From assembly GCA_900465665.1 (NCBI GenBank), contig UBJO01000033.1, positions 1 to 64,000 of the forward strand: DNA of 64,000 nucleotides, read 5' to 3'. A program made the translations under genes and the position numbers. The DNA comes from Hyphomicrobiales bacterium. Lineage in GTDB: Bacteria; Pseudomonadota; Alphaproteobacteria; Rhizobiales; Rhizobiaceae. The notes under the pieces were generated by a model. It had not been told where the DNA came from. It saw only the letters and a list, made by a program, of their open reading frames with translations, and did not search any database. This document shows, one piece after another, positions 27,339 through 35,259 of this stretch; position 1 is the first letter of the stretch, and the number at the start of each line of letters is the position of its first letter.

Positions 27339-29018
27339 ATGGCTGAGTATAAAACCGACATCGAGATCGCGCGCGCCGCGGTGAAAAAGCCGATCTACGA
27401 GATCGGCGACAGGCTCGGGATTCCGGCGGCTCAACTCTCGCCCTATGGCCACGACAAGGCAAAGATCAGCGCCGAGTTCACCGCCGCGCAGGCGGGCAAG
27501 CCTGACGGAAAGCTCATTCTCGTTACCGCCATCAACCCGACGCCGGCGGGCGAGGGCAAGACAACCACGACGGTGGGGCTCGGCGACGGGCTGAACCGGA
27601 TCGGCAAGAAGGCCGTCATCTGCGTGCGCGAGCCGTCGCTGGGGCCTTGCTTCGGCGTGAAGGGCGGGGCGGCCGGCGGCGGCTATGCGCAGGTCGTGCC
27701 GATGGAGGATATCAACCTTCACTTCACCGGCGATTTCCACGCGATTACCGCAGCACACAATCTTTTGTCGGCGATGATCGACAATCATATCTACTGGGGC
27801 AATGCGCTCGATATCGACGTGCGCCGCATCACCTGGCGGCGCGTGATGGACATGAACGACCGGGCGCTGCGCGAGATCGTCGCTTCGCTGGGCGGGGTGT
27901 CCAACGGGTTTCCGCGCGAGAGCGGCTTCGACATCACGGTCGCCTCGGAAGTGATGGCGATCCTGTGCCTGGCGTCGGATCTTCACGATCTGGAAGAGCG
28001 CCTCGGCAACATCATCATCGGCTACCGTTTCGACAAGACGCCTGTGTTCGCGCGCGACCTGAAGGCCGATGGTGCCATGGCCGTGCTTCTCAAGGATGCG
28101 ATGCAGCCGAACCTGGTGCAGACGCTGGAGAACAATCCGGCGCTGGTGCATGGCGGCCCCTTCGCCAACATCGCCCACGGCTGCAACTCCGTCATCGCCA
28201 CCAAGACGGCGCTGAAGCTTGCCGATTACGTGGTGACCGAGGCGGGCTTCGGCGCGGATCTCGGCGCGGAGAAGTTCTTCGACATCAAGTGCCGCAAGGC
28301 CGGCCTGAAGCCTGACGCGGCCGTGATCGTCGCGACCGTGCGGGCGCTGAAGATGAATGGCGGCGTGGGGAAGGGCGATCTCGGGCGCGAGGATGTCGGC
28401 GCTGTGACGCGCGGCTGCTCCAACCTTGGCCGCCATGTGGCCAATGTCCGCAAGTTCGGCGTGCCGGTCGTGGTTGCCATCAACCACTTCGTTTCCGATA
28501 CGGATGCAGAAGTGCAGGCGGTGAAGGCTTATGTCGCGCATCTCGGCGCGGAAGCCATCGTCTGCCGCCACTGGGCGGAAGGCTCGGCCGGTATCGAGGA
28601 GCTGGCGTGGAAGGTGGTGGAGATGGCCGAATCCGGCAACGCCAACTTCGCGCCGATCTATCCCGATGCCATGCCGCTCATCGAAAAGATCGAGGAAGTC
28701 GCCGCGCAGATATATCACGCCGGCGAGGTCAGCGTGCCGAAGACGGTGCGCGACCAGCTGAAGGTCTGGGAAGAGCAGGGCTATGGCGATCTGCCTGTCT
28801 GCATTGCGAAGACGCAATATTCCTTCTCGACCGATCCCAACCTGCGCGGCGCGCCGGAGGGGCATGTGGTTTCGGTGCGCGAAGTGCGACTATCGGCCGG
28901 CGCCGGCTTCGTCGTCGTCATCACCGGCGAGATCATGACCATGCCCGGCCTGCCGAAATCGCCGGCCGCCGAGCGCATCCATCTCAACGAGGATGGCGCG
29001 ATCGAGGGGTTGTTCTAG
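27339..29018 (+). CDS. fhs: Formate-tetrahydrofolate ligase
   Basis: ATP-dependent enzyme of one-carbon metabolism that makes 10-formyltetrahydrofolate from formate; 559 residues, the usual length. The P-loop-like [14 protein letters not shown] is at about residues 67-80, the PS00721-type signature [19 protein letters not shown] follows, and [18 protein letters not shown] and [20 protein letters not shown] segments are also present. The start at [14 protein letters not shown] fits family members; an in-frame TTG at 27231 would add 36 residues with no support. It stands alone. Confidence 0.96.
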   Translation: MAEYKTDIEIARAAVKKPIYEIGDRLGIPAAQLSPYGHDKAKISAEFTAAQAGKPDGKLILVTAINPTPAGEGKTTTTVGLGDGLNRIGKKAVICVREPSLGPCFGVKGGAAGGGYAQVVPMEDINLHFTGDFHAITAAHNLLSAMIDNHIYWGNALDIDVRRITWRRVMDMNDRALREIVASLGGVSNGFPRESGFDITVASEVMAILCLASDLHDLEERLGNIIIGYRFDKTPVFARDLKADGAMAVLLKDAMQPNLVQTLENNPALVHGGPFANIAHGCNSVIATKTALKLADYVVTEAGFGADLGAEKFFDIKCRKAGLKPDAAVIVATVRALKMNGGVGKGDLGREDVGAVTRGCSNLGRHVANVRKFGVPVVVAINHFVSDTDAEVQAVKAYVAHLGAEAIVCRHWAEGSAGIEELAWKVVEMAESGNANFAPIYPDAMPLIEKIEEVAAQIYHAGEVSVPKTVRDQLKVWEEQGYGDLPVCIAKTQYSFSTDPNLRGAPEGHVVSVREVRLSAGAGFVVVITGEIMTMPGLPKSPAAERIHLNEDGAIEGLF

Positions 29019-29025
29019 CGCCTGC

Positions 29026-29054
29026 TGCATCGCGACAAAACCGTTTGCGATGCA
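29026..29054. terminator. Hairpin just after fhs
   Basis: TGCATCGC (29026-29033) and GCGATGCA (29047-29054) form an eight-base-pair stem with a 13-base loop, seven bases after the fhs stop. There is no T tract, so this is a possible but weak terminator. Confidence 0.4.
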
Positions 29055-29184
29055 CGCGATTCTCGGTCTAGGTTGATGCCCAAGGATTCCAACTGCTTGG
29101 CTTGCGCGGCAGATCAGAGCCGCGATGCCACGTCTTCAGTTGGCGTCTCTGCTGCGCACATTGACCTGACAGAAGGAAGAGAGA

Positions 29185-30084
29185 ATGGCGAAGGAAATAC
29201 TGGTTTCTTACGGGATCGACGTTGACGCCGTGGCCGGCTGGCTCGGCTCCTACGGCGGAGAAGACAGCCCTTGCGATATCTCTCGCGGCGTGTTCGCCGG
29301 CAAGGTGGGCAGCGTGCGCCTGCTGCGGATGTTCGAGAAATGGGGCATCAAGACAACCTGGTTCATTCCCGGCCATTCGATCGAGACCTTCTGGGACGAG
29401 ATGAAGCAGGTGGCCGATGCCGGCCACGAGATCGGCATGCACGGCTACAGCCACGAGAACCCGATCGCCATGACGCCGGAGCAGGAAGAGGCGATCTTCG
29501 ACAAGTGCGTCGACCTGATCACCAAGCTTTCCGGCAAGCCGCCGCGCGGCTACGTCGCGCCCTGGTGGGAGTTCGGCTCCAAGACCAACGAGCTTCTGAA
29601 GAAGAAGGGCGTGCTCTACGACCACTCGCTGATGCACAACGACCACCATCCCTATTACGTGACCGTCGGCGACGAATGGACGAAGATCGACTATTCCAAG
29701 CATCCCTCGCACTGGATGAAGCCCTATGTGCAGGGGCCGGAGACCGATCTCATCGAGATCCCGGCCTCCTGGTATCTCGACGACCTGCCGCCGATGATGT
29801 TCATCAAGGCGTCGCCGAACAGCCACGGCTTCGTCAACCCGCGCGATATTGAGCAGATGTGGATCGACCAGTTCGAGTGGATCTACGAGAATTACGATTA
29901 CGCCGTCTATCCGCTGACCATCCACCCGGATGTTTCCGGCAAGCCGCATGTGTTGAAGATGCATGAGCGCATCTTCGAGCATATCCGCAAGTTCGACGGC
30001 GTGAAGTTCGTGACCATGGAAGAGATCGCGGCCGATTTCGCCAAGCGCTATCCGCGCAGCGGCACGGCGCGGCCGCAGCCCTAA
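29185..30084 (+). CDS. Cytoplasmic polysaccharide deacetylase-family protein (PuuE/HpPgdA-like)
   Basis: NodB-fold protein of 299 residues without a signal peptide. Motifs: [20 protein letters not shown] (motif 1, Asp), [14 protein letters not shown] (motif 2, metal-binding His residues) and [13 protein letters not shown] (motif 3). It resembles the group around the Helicobacter peptidoglycan deacetylase-like protein and PuuE allantoinase, whose substrates are often small nitrogen compounds rather than polysaccharides. A strong ribosome-binding site (GGAAGAGAG) precedes the ATG. It is the first gene of a three-gene run with a small Cys-containing protein and a CobW-type GTPase. Confidence 0.88.
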   Translation: MAKEILVSYGIDVDAVAGWLGSYGGEDSPCDISRGVFAGKVGSVRLLRMFEKWGIKTTWFIPGHSIETFWDEMKQVADAGHEIGMHGYSHENPIAMTPEQEEAIFDKCVDLITKLSGKPPRGYVAPWWEFGSKTNELLKKKGVLYDHSLMHNDHHPYYVTVGDEWTKIDYSKHPSHWMKPYVQGPETDLIEIPASWYLDDLPPMMFIKASPNSHGFVNPRDIEQMWIDQFEWIYENYDYAVYPLTIHPDVSGKPHVLKMHERIFEHIRKFDGVKFVTMEEIAADFAKRYPRSGTARPQP

Positions 30085-30097
30085 GGGAGCGCAACCG

Positions 30098-30400
30098 ATG
30101 TGCGGTCTTTGCGGCGCGCTCGGCGCCGGCGATCACTGGAGCAGCGGTGCCGGGAGTGCCACGCTTCTGGCGCCCGCCGCCGAGCGCTACCGACAGGCCG
30201 AGGCGGCCAACCGGGTGCTCGGGCTTTACGGCCTGAGGCTGAAGGTCTGGAACGATCGCTACACGCTGCATGGCCGCACCGGACGCAGCGTGGTGGTCGG
30301 CCATATGGGCGAGCTCTGGCCGCTCGCCGAAACGCTTGCAGGCTGCGCGATCGACCCGCTTGATGCTTCGGTGATGCTTGAGATGGAGCGCGGCCGTTGA
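30098..30400 (+). CDS. Small protein with N-terminal MCGLCG, between deacetylase and CobW-type genes
   Basis: Protein of 100 residues, not recognised. It begins MCGLCGALGAGDHW, so two Cys lie at positions 2 and 5, and it has one more Cys near the end (ETLAGCAID). The start resembles the N-terminal catalytic Cys of class II glutamine amidotransferases (MCGI/L...) but the protein is far too short for that domain; a metal site (CxxC) is the other reading. It starts 13 bases after the deacetylase and its stop overlaps the TTG start of the CobW-type gene by four bases, so translation is coupled. Confidence 0.75.
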   Translation: MCGLCGALGAGDHWSSGAGSATLLAPAAERYRQAEAANRVLGLYGLRLKVWNDRYTLHGRTGRSVVVGHMGELWPLAETLAGCAIDPLDASVMLEMERGR

Positions 30401-31434
30401 GTTCGGCGCCCGCCGGCCCGATTACCGTCAATGTTCTCACCGGCTTTCTCGGCGCGGGCAAGACGACGCTGCTCAACAGGCTGCTGCGTGAGCCCGATCT
30501 TTCCGATGTCGCCGTCATCATCAACGAGTTCGGCAGCGTCGGGATCGACCATCTGCTGGTGGAGACGATCGACGACGAGACGGTGCTTCTGCAGAGCGGC
30601 TGCATCTGCTGCACGATCCGTGGCGATCTCAAGCAGGCGATCCTGTCGCTGTTCGAGAAGCGGCAAGAGGGGCGCATCGCGCCGTTCAAGCGGCTGGTGA
30701 TCGAGACCACAGGGCTGGCCGATCCGGCGCCGATCGTGGCGACACTGACGGCCGACCTGATGCTGAAATACCATTTCTCGATGGGCAACATCATTGCCGT
30801 GGTGGACGCGCCGAACGGGCGCCACAACCTTGCGACCTACAGCGAGAGCGCCCGGCAGGTGGCCGTCGCGGACCGGATCGTCGTGACCAAAAGCGATATC
30901 GCCGAGACAGGCGCGATGGACGATCTGCTGGCGCTGCTAAACGAGATGAACCCGGCGGCGCGGATCGAGATCGGCTCACTTGACCAGATGCCGAGTGCGC
31001 TTCTGGTGACCGAGGATATTCACGATCTCGGCGCGCGATCGGGCGAGGTGCGGCGTTGGATCGCCGCCGATCGCTATCACGACCACGCGCATCCGCCTGT
31101 CGATGATGTGAACGCGCATGGCTCGGTGCGCTCGGTTTCGATCACCGCCGACAGGCCGTTCTCATGGCCGCGGTTTTCGACGTGGCTGTCGATGCTGGTC
31201 AACCGGCATGGCAACCGGCTGCTGCGCGTGAAGGGTATTCTCGACATCGAGGGTTATCCGACGCCCGTCGTCATTCACGGCGTGCAGCACATCATCCACA
31301 AGCCGATCCATCTTGATGCGTGGCCGGAAGGGGTGAGCGGCAGCGTGCTGGTGTTGATCACCGATGGCGATCTTGGCGATCTCAAGCGCTCGTTTTCGGC
31401 CTTTGTCGAGGCGGAGCGCGTGTTGACGGATTGA
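30397..31434 (+). CDS. CobW/COG0523-type metal-chaperone GTPase
   Basis: G3E-family GTPase of 345 residues. Walker A GFLGAGKTTLLNRLL at about residues 12-26, the metal-binding CxCC motif in SGCICCTIRGDL, the switch region ETTGLADPAP, the base-recognition VTKSDIAE, and the C-terminal CobW_C domain (VKGILDIEGYPTPVVIHGVQH) are in the usual order. Such proteins deliver zinc, cobalt or iron to a client enzyme. The start is a TTG overlapping the stop of the small MCGLCG gene. The likely clients are the two genes before it (inference), of which the deacetylase is a metal enzyme. Confidence 0.92.
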   Translation: MSSAPAGPITVNVLTGFLGAGKTTLLNRLLREPDLSDVAVIINEFGSVGIDHLLVETIDDETVLLQSGCICCTIRGDLKQAILSLFEKRQEGRIAPFKRLVIETTGLADPAPIVATLTADLMLKYHFSMGNIIAVVDAPNGRHNLATYSESARQVAVADRIVVTKSDIAETGAMDDLLALLNEMNPAARIEIGSLDQMPSALLVTEDIHDLGARSGEVRRWIAADRYHDHAHPPVDDVNAHGSVRSVSITADRPFSWPRFSTWLSMLVNRHGNRLLRVKGILDIEGYPTPVVIHGVQHIIHKPIHLDAWPEGVSGSVLVLITDGDLGDLKRSFSAFVEAERVLTD

Positions 31435-31484
31435 GTGAGCGGCTTTCCACCCTGATTCCGCATGCTGCGCCAGGCCTTTGAAAA

Positions 31485-32462
31485 TCAATGGCAATAGCGA
31501 TATCCGCCCTTCCTCTGCAGGACGTCGAGATGGAAGTGGGTCTCGTGGGCGGCGTCGCTTTCGGGGTCGAGCACCGTCGTGAAATAGAGGCAGCCGGCGG
31601 CGCTGACTGTGCGCTGGAAGGCGCCGATCAGGGTCGAATCCTCGCGCCGCGGCTTGACCGCGATATCCTCGCCCTTCTCGAAGCTGAAGCTTGCGATATC
31701 GACCGCGTTGCCGCGCGCGTGTTCGGAGATCTTGCCGGTTTCGGCGCTGTTGCGCAGGCGGCAGATGTAGGAAGAGGCCTGGTTGATGGTGGTGATGCGG
31801 CCCTGATCGGCGGCCGCAATGGCAGCGGCCGGGATGACCGTGCCCTGCATCCAGCGCGCCAAGGCCAGCGCCACCGGGCAGCGGAAGACGCCATCCGGCT
31901 TCAGCTTGATGCCGGGCAGGGCCTCGGTGACCTTGATCGGCTTGTCGATGCCACAGCCATTGCCGTCGTCGATACGGCTGAGATCGGTGAAGACGACGCC
32001 GAGTGATTGCAGTTCCTTGACACATTCTGAGTGGTCGGCATCGCTTTCCGGCTCGATCGTCAGATGCTGGGCCTCGAGTGTCTGCTTATCGGGAGGGTTC
32101 TTGTCGGGGAGGTTGGGGCCCTGCACCTCGCGCTTGGGCGCGGCGGCATCCTTGGCTGACGTGTCGGAGGAGGGGGCGGGCTGGTCGCCTTCGGTGGCCT
32201 TCTCGCCGGGTTTCGTGTCCGGCTTTGGAACATCGGGGCTGGACGCATCGGGTTCTGCGGTCTCGGGCTGAGTTTCTGGTTTTGGCTGCGGCTTTGGCGC
32301 GACATCGATATTCGCCGGGTCGTCGGCCTGTTGTTCGACCTGCTTGTCGCCGGGTTTCACTTCGGGCTTTGGGCCGGTCTCTGGCAGGCCGGCGCCGGTC
32401 AACATGATGAGGCAGAGAAGTGCTGTCGCGATCTGGCCTGTCTTCTTCACGCATCCATCCAT
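31485..32462 (-). CDS. Extensin-like family secreted protein
   Basis: Protein of 325 residues with a Sec signal peptide (IATALLCLIMLTGAGLP). Residues about 25-125 form a low-complexity linker rich in Pro, Lys, Asp and Glu (KPEVKPGDKQ, KPQPKPETQPE). The C-terminal domain matches the extensin-like family: CPVALALARWMQ, Cys residues that could form disulfides, and SEHARGNAVDIASF, a His/Asp site like that of DD-peptidases of the VanY/MepA type. A role in cell-wall remodelling is likely but unproven. It is convergent with the CobW-type gene. Confidence 0.85.
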   Translation of the reverse strand: MDGCVKKTGQIATALLCLIMLTGAGLPETGPKPEVKPGDKQVEQQADDPANIDVAPKPQPKPETQPETAEPDASSPDVPKPDTKPGEKATEGDQPAPSSDTSAKDAAAPKREVQGPNLPDKNPPDKQTLEAQHLTIEPESDADHSECVKELQSLGVVFTDLSRIDDGNGCGIDKPIKVTEALPGIKLKPDGVFRCPVALALARWMQGTVIPAAAIAAADQGRITTINQASSYICRLRNSAETGKISEHARGNAVDIASFSFEKGEDIAVKPRREDSTLIGAFQRTVSAAGCLYFTTVLDPESDAAHETHFHLDVLQRKGGYRYCH

Positions 32463-32578
32463 CGTTTCAGTCCCAGCGGGAGAACAACGTATGGGGGCGG
32501 ATTTCGTTGCAATTTCGCAACGTTGATCGGCGTCATGAAAACATGAGCATTTAGATCATGATATCTCGGCTACATATA

Positions 32579-32607
32579 TTGACAACCATACTCATGTTTT
32601 TTATGCG
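32579..32607 (+). promoter_or_regulatory. Tentative promoter of the heme receptor gene
   Basis: TTGACA at 32579-32584 is followed after 17 bases by TATGCG (32602-32607), a weak -10. The region just upstream (32545-32578) is AT-rich and could bind an iron regulator (RirA or Irr), but I do not see a clean published consensus there. Confidence 0.35.
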
Positions 32608-32712
32608 GCAAGAAGTAGGCGGAATTATTCGCCTGAACACCTAGCCAGCCCCTCCAAGCGCGAATGCGTGACGACCAGCCAGCCCGGTACTTTTTTCATT
32701 GAGGGGTTGATT

Positions 32713-35010
32713 ATGGTTATCCGACATTGGCGCTCGGCGCTTTTGGTGAGCGCGGCGTTTGTCTGCGCTGGTCCGGTCTCGCAGGCGCTGGCGCAGAGCG
32801 CGCAGACGACGACGCCGGCCGCCACGAGCGACGGCGAAACGACGCTGCAGAAGATTGTTGTGATGGGCAAGCGGGTGTCCGCGCCGGCGCCGGGCAGCGC
32901 CACCGACACGCCGCTGGCGACCGAGACGACGGCCGCTCAGATCGAAAACAAGCAGATCACCAGCATCAGCGATCTTGGCCGCATTGCCGAGCCGGGCGTC
33001 AACTTCAATCGCAACACGGGTGGCGTAAACATTCGCGGTCTCGAAGGTAGCCGCGTTCTGACCACCGTGGACGGCATTCCGCTGACCTTCCTTTCGGACG
33101 CGACACGCAGCGCGACCGGTGGTGTCGATACCTTCGACTTCTCGTCGCTCTCGGCCGTCGACGTCCTGCGCGGCGCCGATTCGAGCCGTGCCGGCGGTGG
33201 CGCGCTTGGCGGTGTCCTGGCCGTGCGCACGCTGGAGCCGGAAGACCTGATCGAGGAAGGTCGCGATTGGGGCGGTATCGTCAAGTACACATATGACAGC
33301 TCCGACAAGAGCTCCTCGCCGTCCGCCGCCATCGCCAAGCGTATCGAGAACACCTCGATCATGTTCCAGGGCGGCTACAAGACCGGCAAGCAGACCGACA
33401 GCCAGGGAACCGTCGATACATACGGTCCGACCCGCACGGCGCCGAACCCTTCCGACTACGATCAGCATAACCTGCTGTTCAAGCTGCGCCAGCAGCTCGA
33501 AGGCGGCCACACGATCGGCCTGACGGCTGAAAGCTATCGCAAGGACCGCGATACCAACGCCAAAACCAATCAGGTCAGTGTCCTAGGTCCGCGCGATCAG
33601 TATCTGCCGGGGAACTATTTCACAAACGATGCGTCGGCTCGCGACCGCGTTTCTGTCGACTACAAGTTCCAGTCCGAGAGCGACGACAGCCTCGTGGATT
33701 CCGCTTGGGCTTCGCTTTACTGGCAGGATCAGACGCGCGGAACCGGATATAACGGCTATCGCTCCACCTCGGTTATCGGCCCGATCGGTCGTTTGAACGA
33801 GTATGACGAACGCACGATCGGTCTCGTCGGTGCCCTGGAAAAGAACATCGACACCGGTTACCTCGACCACAATTTCGTCTTCGGCTTCGACATCGCTCAT
33901 GTTACGAGCGAGCAGTATTCGTCGGGCTACGACAATTGCCCGGCACCGCTGCCAAGCGGCGCCTATCCGACCGGCTATTCCGCATGCGCCAACCTGCACA
34001 CCAACCAGGCTGATACGCCGAAAGTTGAGACCGGCCGTATCGGCCTGTATCTCGACGACAAGGTCAGTTTCGGTGATACCGGCTTCTCGGTTACGCCGGG
34101 CGTTCGCTTCGATTGGGTCAAGCATGATCCGAAGATGACCGATGCATTCGCCGACAACGCCAGCAATCCGGCGCTGCCGAACGGCTTCAACGATACGGCG
34201 ATATCGCCGAAGATCCGGCTGGAGCAGGAAGTCAACGATCAGGTTCTGCTCTACGGTCAGTGGGCCATGGGCTTCCGTGCGCCGACTGCTGGCGAACTGT
34301 TCAGCACCTTCGGTGGTCCGGGCACGTACCTGCGTATCGGCAATCCCAACCTGAAGTCGGAAACCAGCAACGGTTTCGAAATCGGCGCCAAGCTCGGTGA
34401 CGATGATCTCGGTGGCCGCGTGAACCTGTTCTACAACCGCTACCGCAACTTCATCGACACGACGAGCCTGAACGCCGCGCAGGCTGCCGCTCTCGGCTAC
34501 ACGCTGTCGCAGTATCCGCAGGGCGGTATCAGCACCTATAACAACGTGGCGAACGCCGAGATCTTCGGTACGGAAATCTCCGTTCACAAGCGCTTCTCGA
34601 ACGGCTTCCGCGCTCTGGCCGGCTTGGCTTACGCGGAAGGCAACAACCTCGATACCAAGACCTTCCTGCAGTCCGTGGCACCCCTCAAGGCCGTGGTCAG
34701 CATCGGATATGACACCGAGACCTGGGGTGTTGGTCTCGATTGGACCGGCGTCAAGCATGCGCGCGGCCAGACCATCGGAACCGCAACGTCCACGAGCTAC
34801 TTCAGCACTCCGGGCTACGGCATCGTCGACCTGACCGCATGGTGGGAGCCCGAGCAGATCAAGGGTCTGAAGATCAACGCTGGCATCTACAATGTCTTCG
34901 ACAAGACCTACTACGACTACGCCTCGGTCCGCACCGGTGGCTCGCAGCCTCGCGAATATTACTCCGAGCCGGGCCGCACCTTCAAAATCTCGCTGACCCA
35001 GCGCTTCTAA
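32713..35010 (+). CDS. TonB-dependent heme/hemoglobin receptor
   Basis: Outer-membrane receptor of 765 residues with a Sec signal peptide (LLVSAAFVCAGPVSQALA) and a TonB-box-like segment TLQKIVVMG. The plug domain has ISDLGRIAEPGVNFNRN and NIRGLEGSRVLTTVDGIP. Heme-receptor marks FRAP (residue 521) and NPNL (residue 544) are present, and the barrel ends with an aromatic residue (SLTQRF). This fits the ShmR/HmuR group of rhizobia. The His usually found between the FRAP and NPNL boxes is not present here. GAGGGG precedes the ATG at 32713. No hmu transport genes or hmuP lie beside it. Confidence 0.9.
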   Translation: MVIRHWRSALLVSAAFVCAGPVSQALAQSAQTTTPAATSDGETTLQKIVVMGKRVSAPAPGSATDTPLATETTAAQIENKQITSISDLGRIAEPGVNFNRNTGGVNIRGLEGSRVLTTVDGIPLTFLSDATRSATGGVDTFDFSSLSAVDVLRGADSSRAGGGALGGVLAVRTLEPEDLIEEGRDWGGIVKYTYDSSDKSSSPSAAIAKRIENTSIMFQGGYKTGKQTDSQGTVDTYGPTRTAPNPSDYDQHNLLFKLRQQLEGGHTIGLTAESYRKDRDTNAKTNQVSVLGPRDQYLPGNYFTNDASARDRVSVDYKFQSESDDSLVDSAWASLYWQDQTRGTGYNGYRSTSVIGPIGRLNEYDERTIGLVGALEKNIDTGYLDHNFVFGFDIAHVTSEQYSSGYDNCPAPLPSGAYPTGYSACANLHTNQADTPKVETGRIGLYLDDKVSFGDTGFSVTPGVRFDWVKHDPKMTDAFADNASNPALPNGFNDTAISPKIRLEQEVNDQVLLYGQWAMGFRAPTAGELFSTFGGPGTYLRIGNPNLKSETSNGFEIGAKLGDDDLGGRVNLFYNRYRNFIDTTSLNAAQAAALGYTLSQYPQGGISTYNNVANAEIFGTEISVHKRFSNGFRALAGLAYAEGNNLDTKTFLQSVAPLKAVVSIGYDTETWGVGLDWTGVKHARGQTIGTATSTSYFSTPGYGIVDLTAWWEPEQIKGLKINAGIYNVFDKTYYDYASVRTGGSQPREYYSEPGRTFKISLTQRF

Positions 35011-35018
35011 ACCAATCG

Positions 35019-35046
35019 AAAGGGCGGCCTCCGGGGCGCCCTTTTT
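35019..35046 (+). terminator. Rho-independent terminator of the heme receptor gene
   Basis: AAAGGGCG (35019-35026) and CGCCCTTT (35037-35044) form an eight-base-pair stem followed by a T tract, eight bases after the stop codon. Confidence 0.85.
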
Positions 35047-35064
35047 CGTTGCCGCATTCGCCTC

Positions 35065-35093
35065 TTGCGCTCACTCTCATCTCACGCTAACAA
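35065..35093 (+). promoter_or_regulatory. Probable trp leader promoter
   Basis: TTGCGC (35065-35070) and TAACAA (35088-35093) with a 17-base spacer. Transcription would start about at 35100-35102, that is at or next to the A of the trpL ATG, which agrees with the leaderless trpL known from Sinorhizobium meliloti. Confidence 0.45.
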
Positions 35094-35101
35094 TTCCGCC
35101 C

Positions 35102-35146
35102 ATGAACATGTCCTTGAACATCGCAATCTGGTGGTGGGCTCGCTAA
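35102..35146 (+). CDS. trpL: trp operon leader peptide (TrpL)
   Basis: A 14-residue open frame, MNMSLNIAIWWWAR, with three consecutive Trp codons followed by Ala, Arg and TAA. The ending IWWWAR is the same as in peTrpL of Sinorhizobium meliloti. Ribosome stalling at the Trp codons when charged tRNA-Trp is scarce would free the antiterminator (see the attenuator entry) and allow trpE(G) transcription. No ribosome-binding site is seen before the ATG, as expected for a leaderless mRNA. In S. meliloti the peptide and the released leader RNA also act in trans; whether they do here is unknown. Confidence 0.92.
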   Translation: MNMSLNIAIWWWAR

Positions 35147-35214
35147 GGCGGCCTCGACCAATCGTGTCCAAAGACGACGATGAGCCGCCCGGAAAACACC
35201 AGGCGGCTTTTTTT
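35147..35214 (+). promoter_or_regulatory. Tryptophan attenuator with mutually exclusive hairpins
   Basis: Three segments compete: GGCGGC (35147-35152, directly after the trpL stop), AGCCGCC (35183-35189) and GGCGGCT (35202-35208). The middle one can pair with the first (antiterminator) or with the last. The last pairing makes a stem followed by seven T residues at 35208-35214, a Rho-independent terminator. With high Trp the terminator forms and a short leader RNA (the equivalent of rnTrpL) is released; with low Trp transcription reads into trpE(G). Confidence 0.9.
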
Positions 35215-35259
35215 GTTTTTAAGGCCGCCTGTCATCCGGGCCGATAACGGAGTGAAGCA

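Noticed and set aside
27210..28865. Long open frame (551 codons) on the minus strand opposite fhs
   Set aside because: It lies wholly antisense to a well-supported gene; its product is an Arg/His/Ala-rich sequence with no fold, as expected for the reverse frame of high-GC coding DNA.
32521..32580. Clean Irr (ICE) or RirA box before the heme receptor gene
   Set aside because: The region is AT-rich with ATCATGAT-type repeats, but I could not match a published consensus with confidence.
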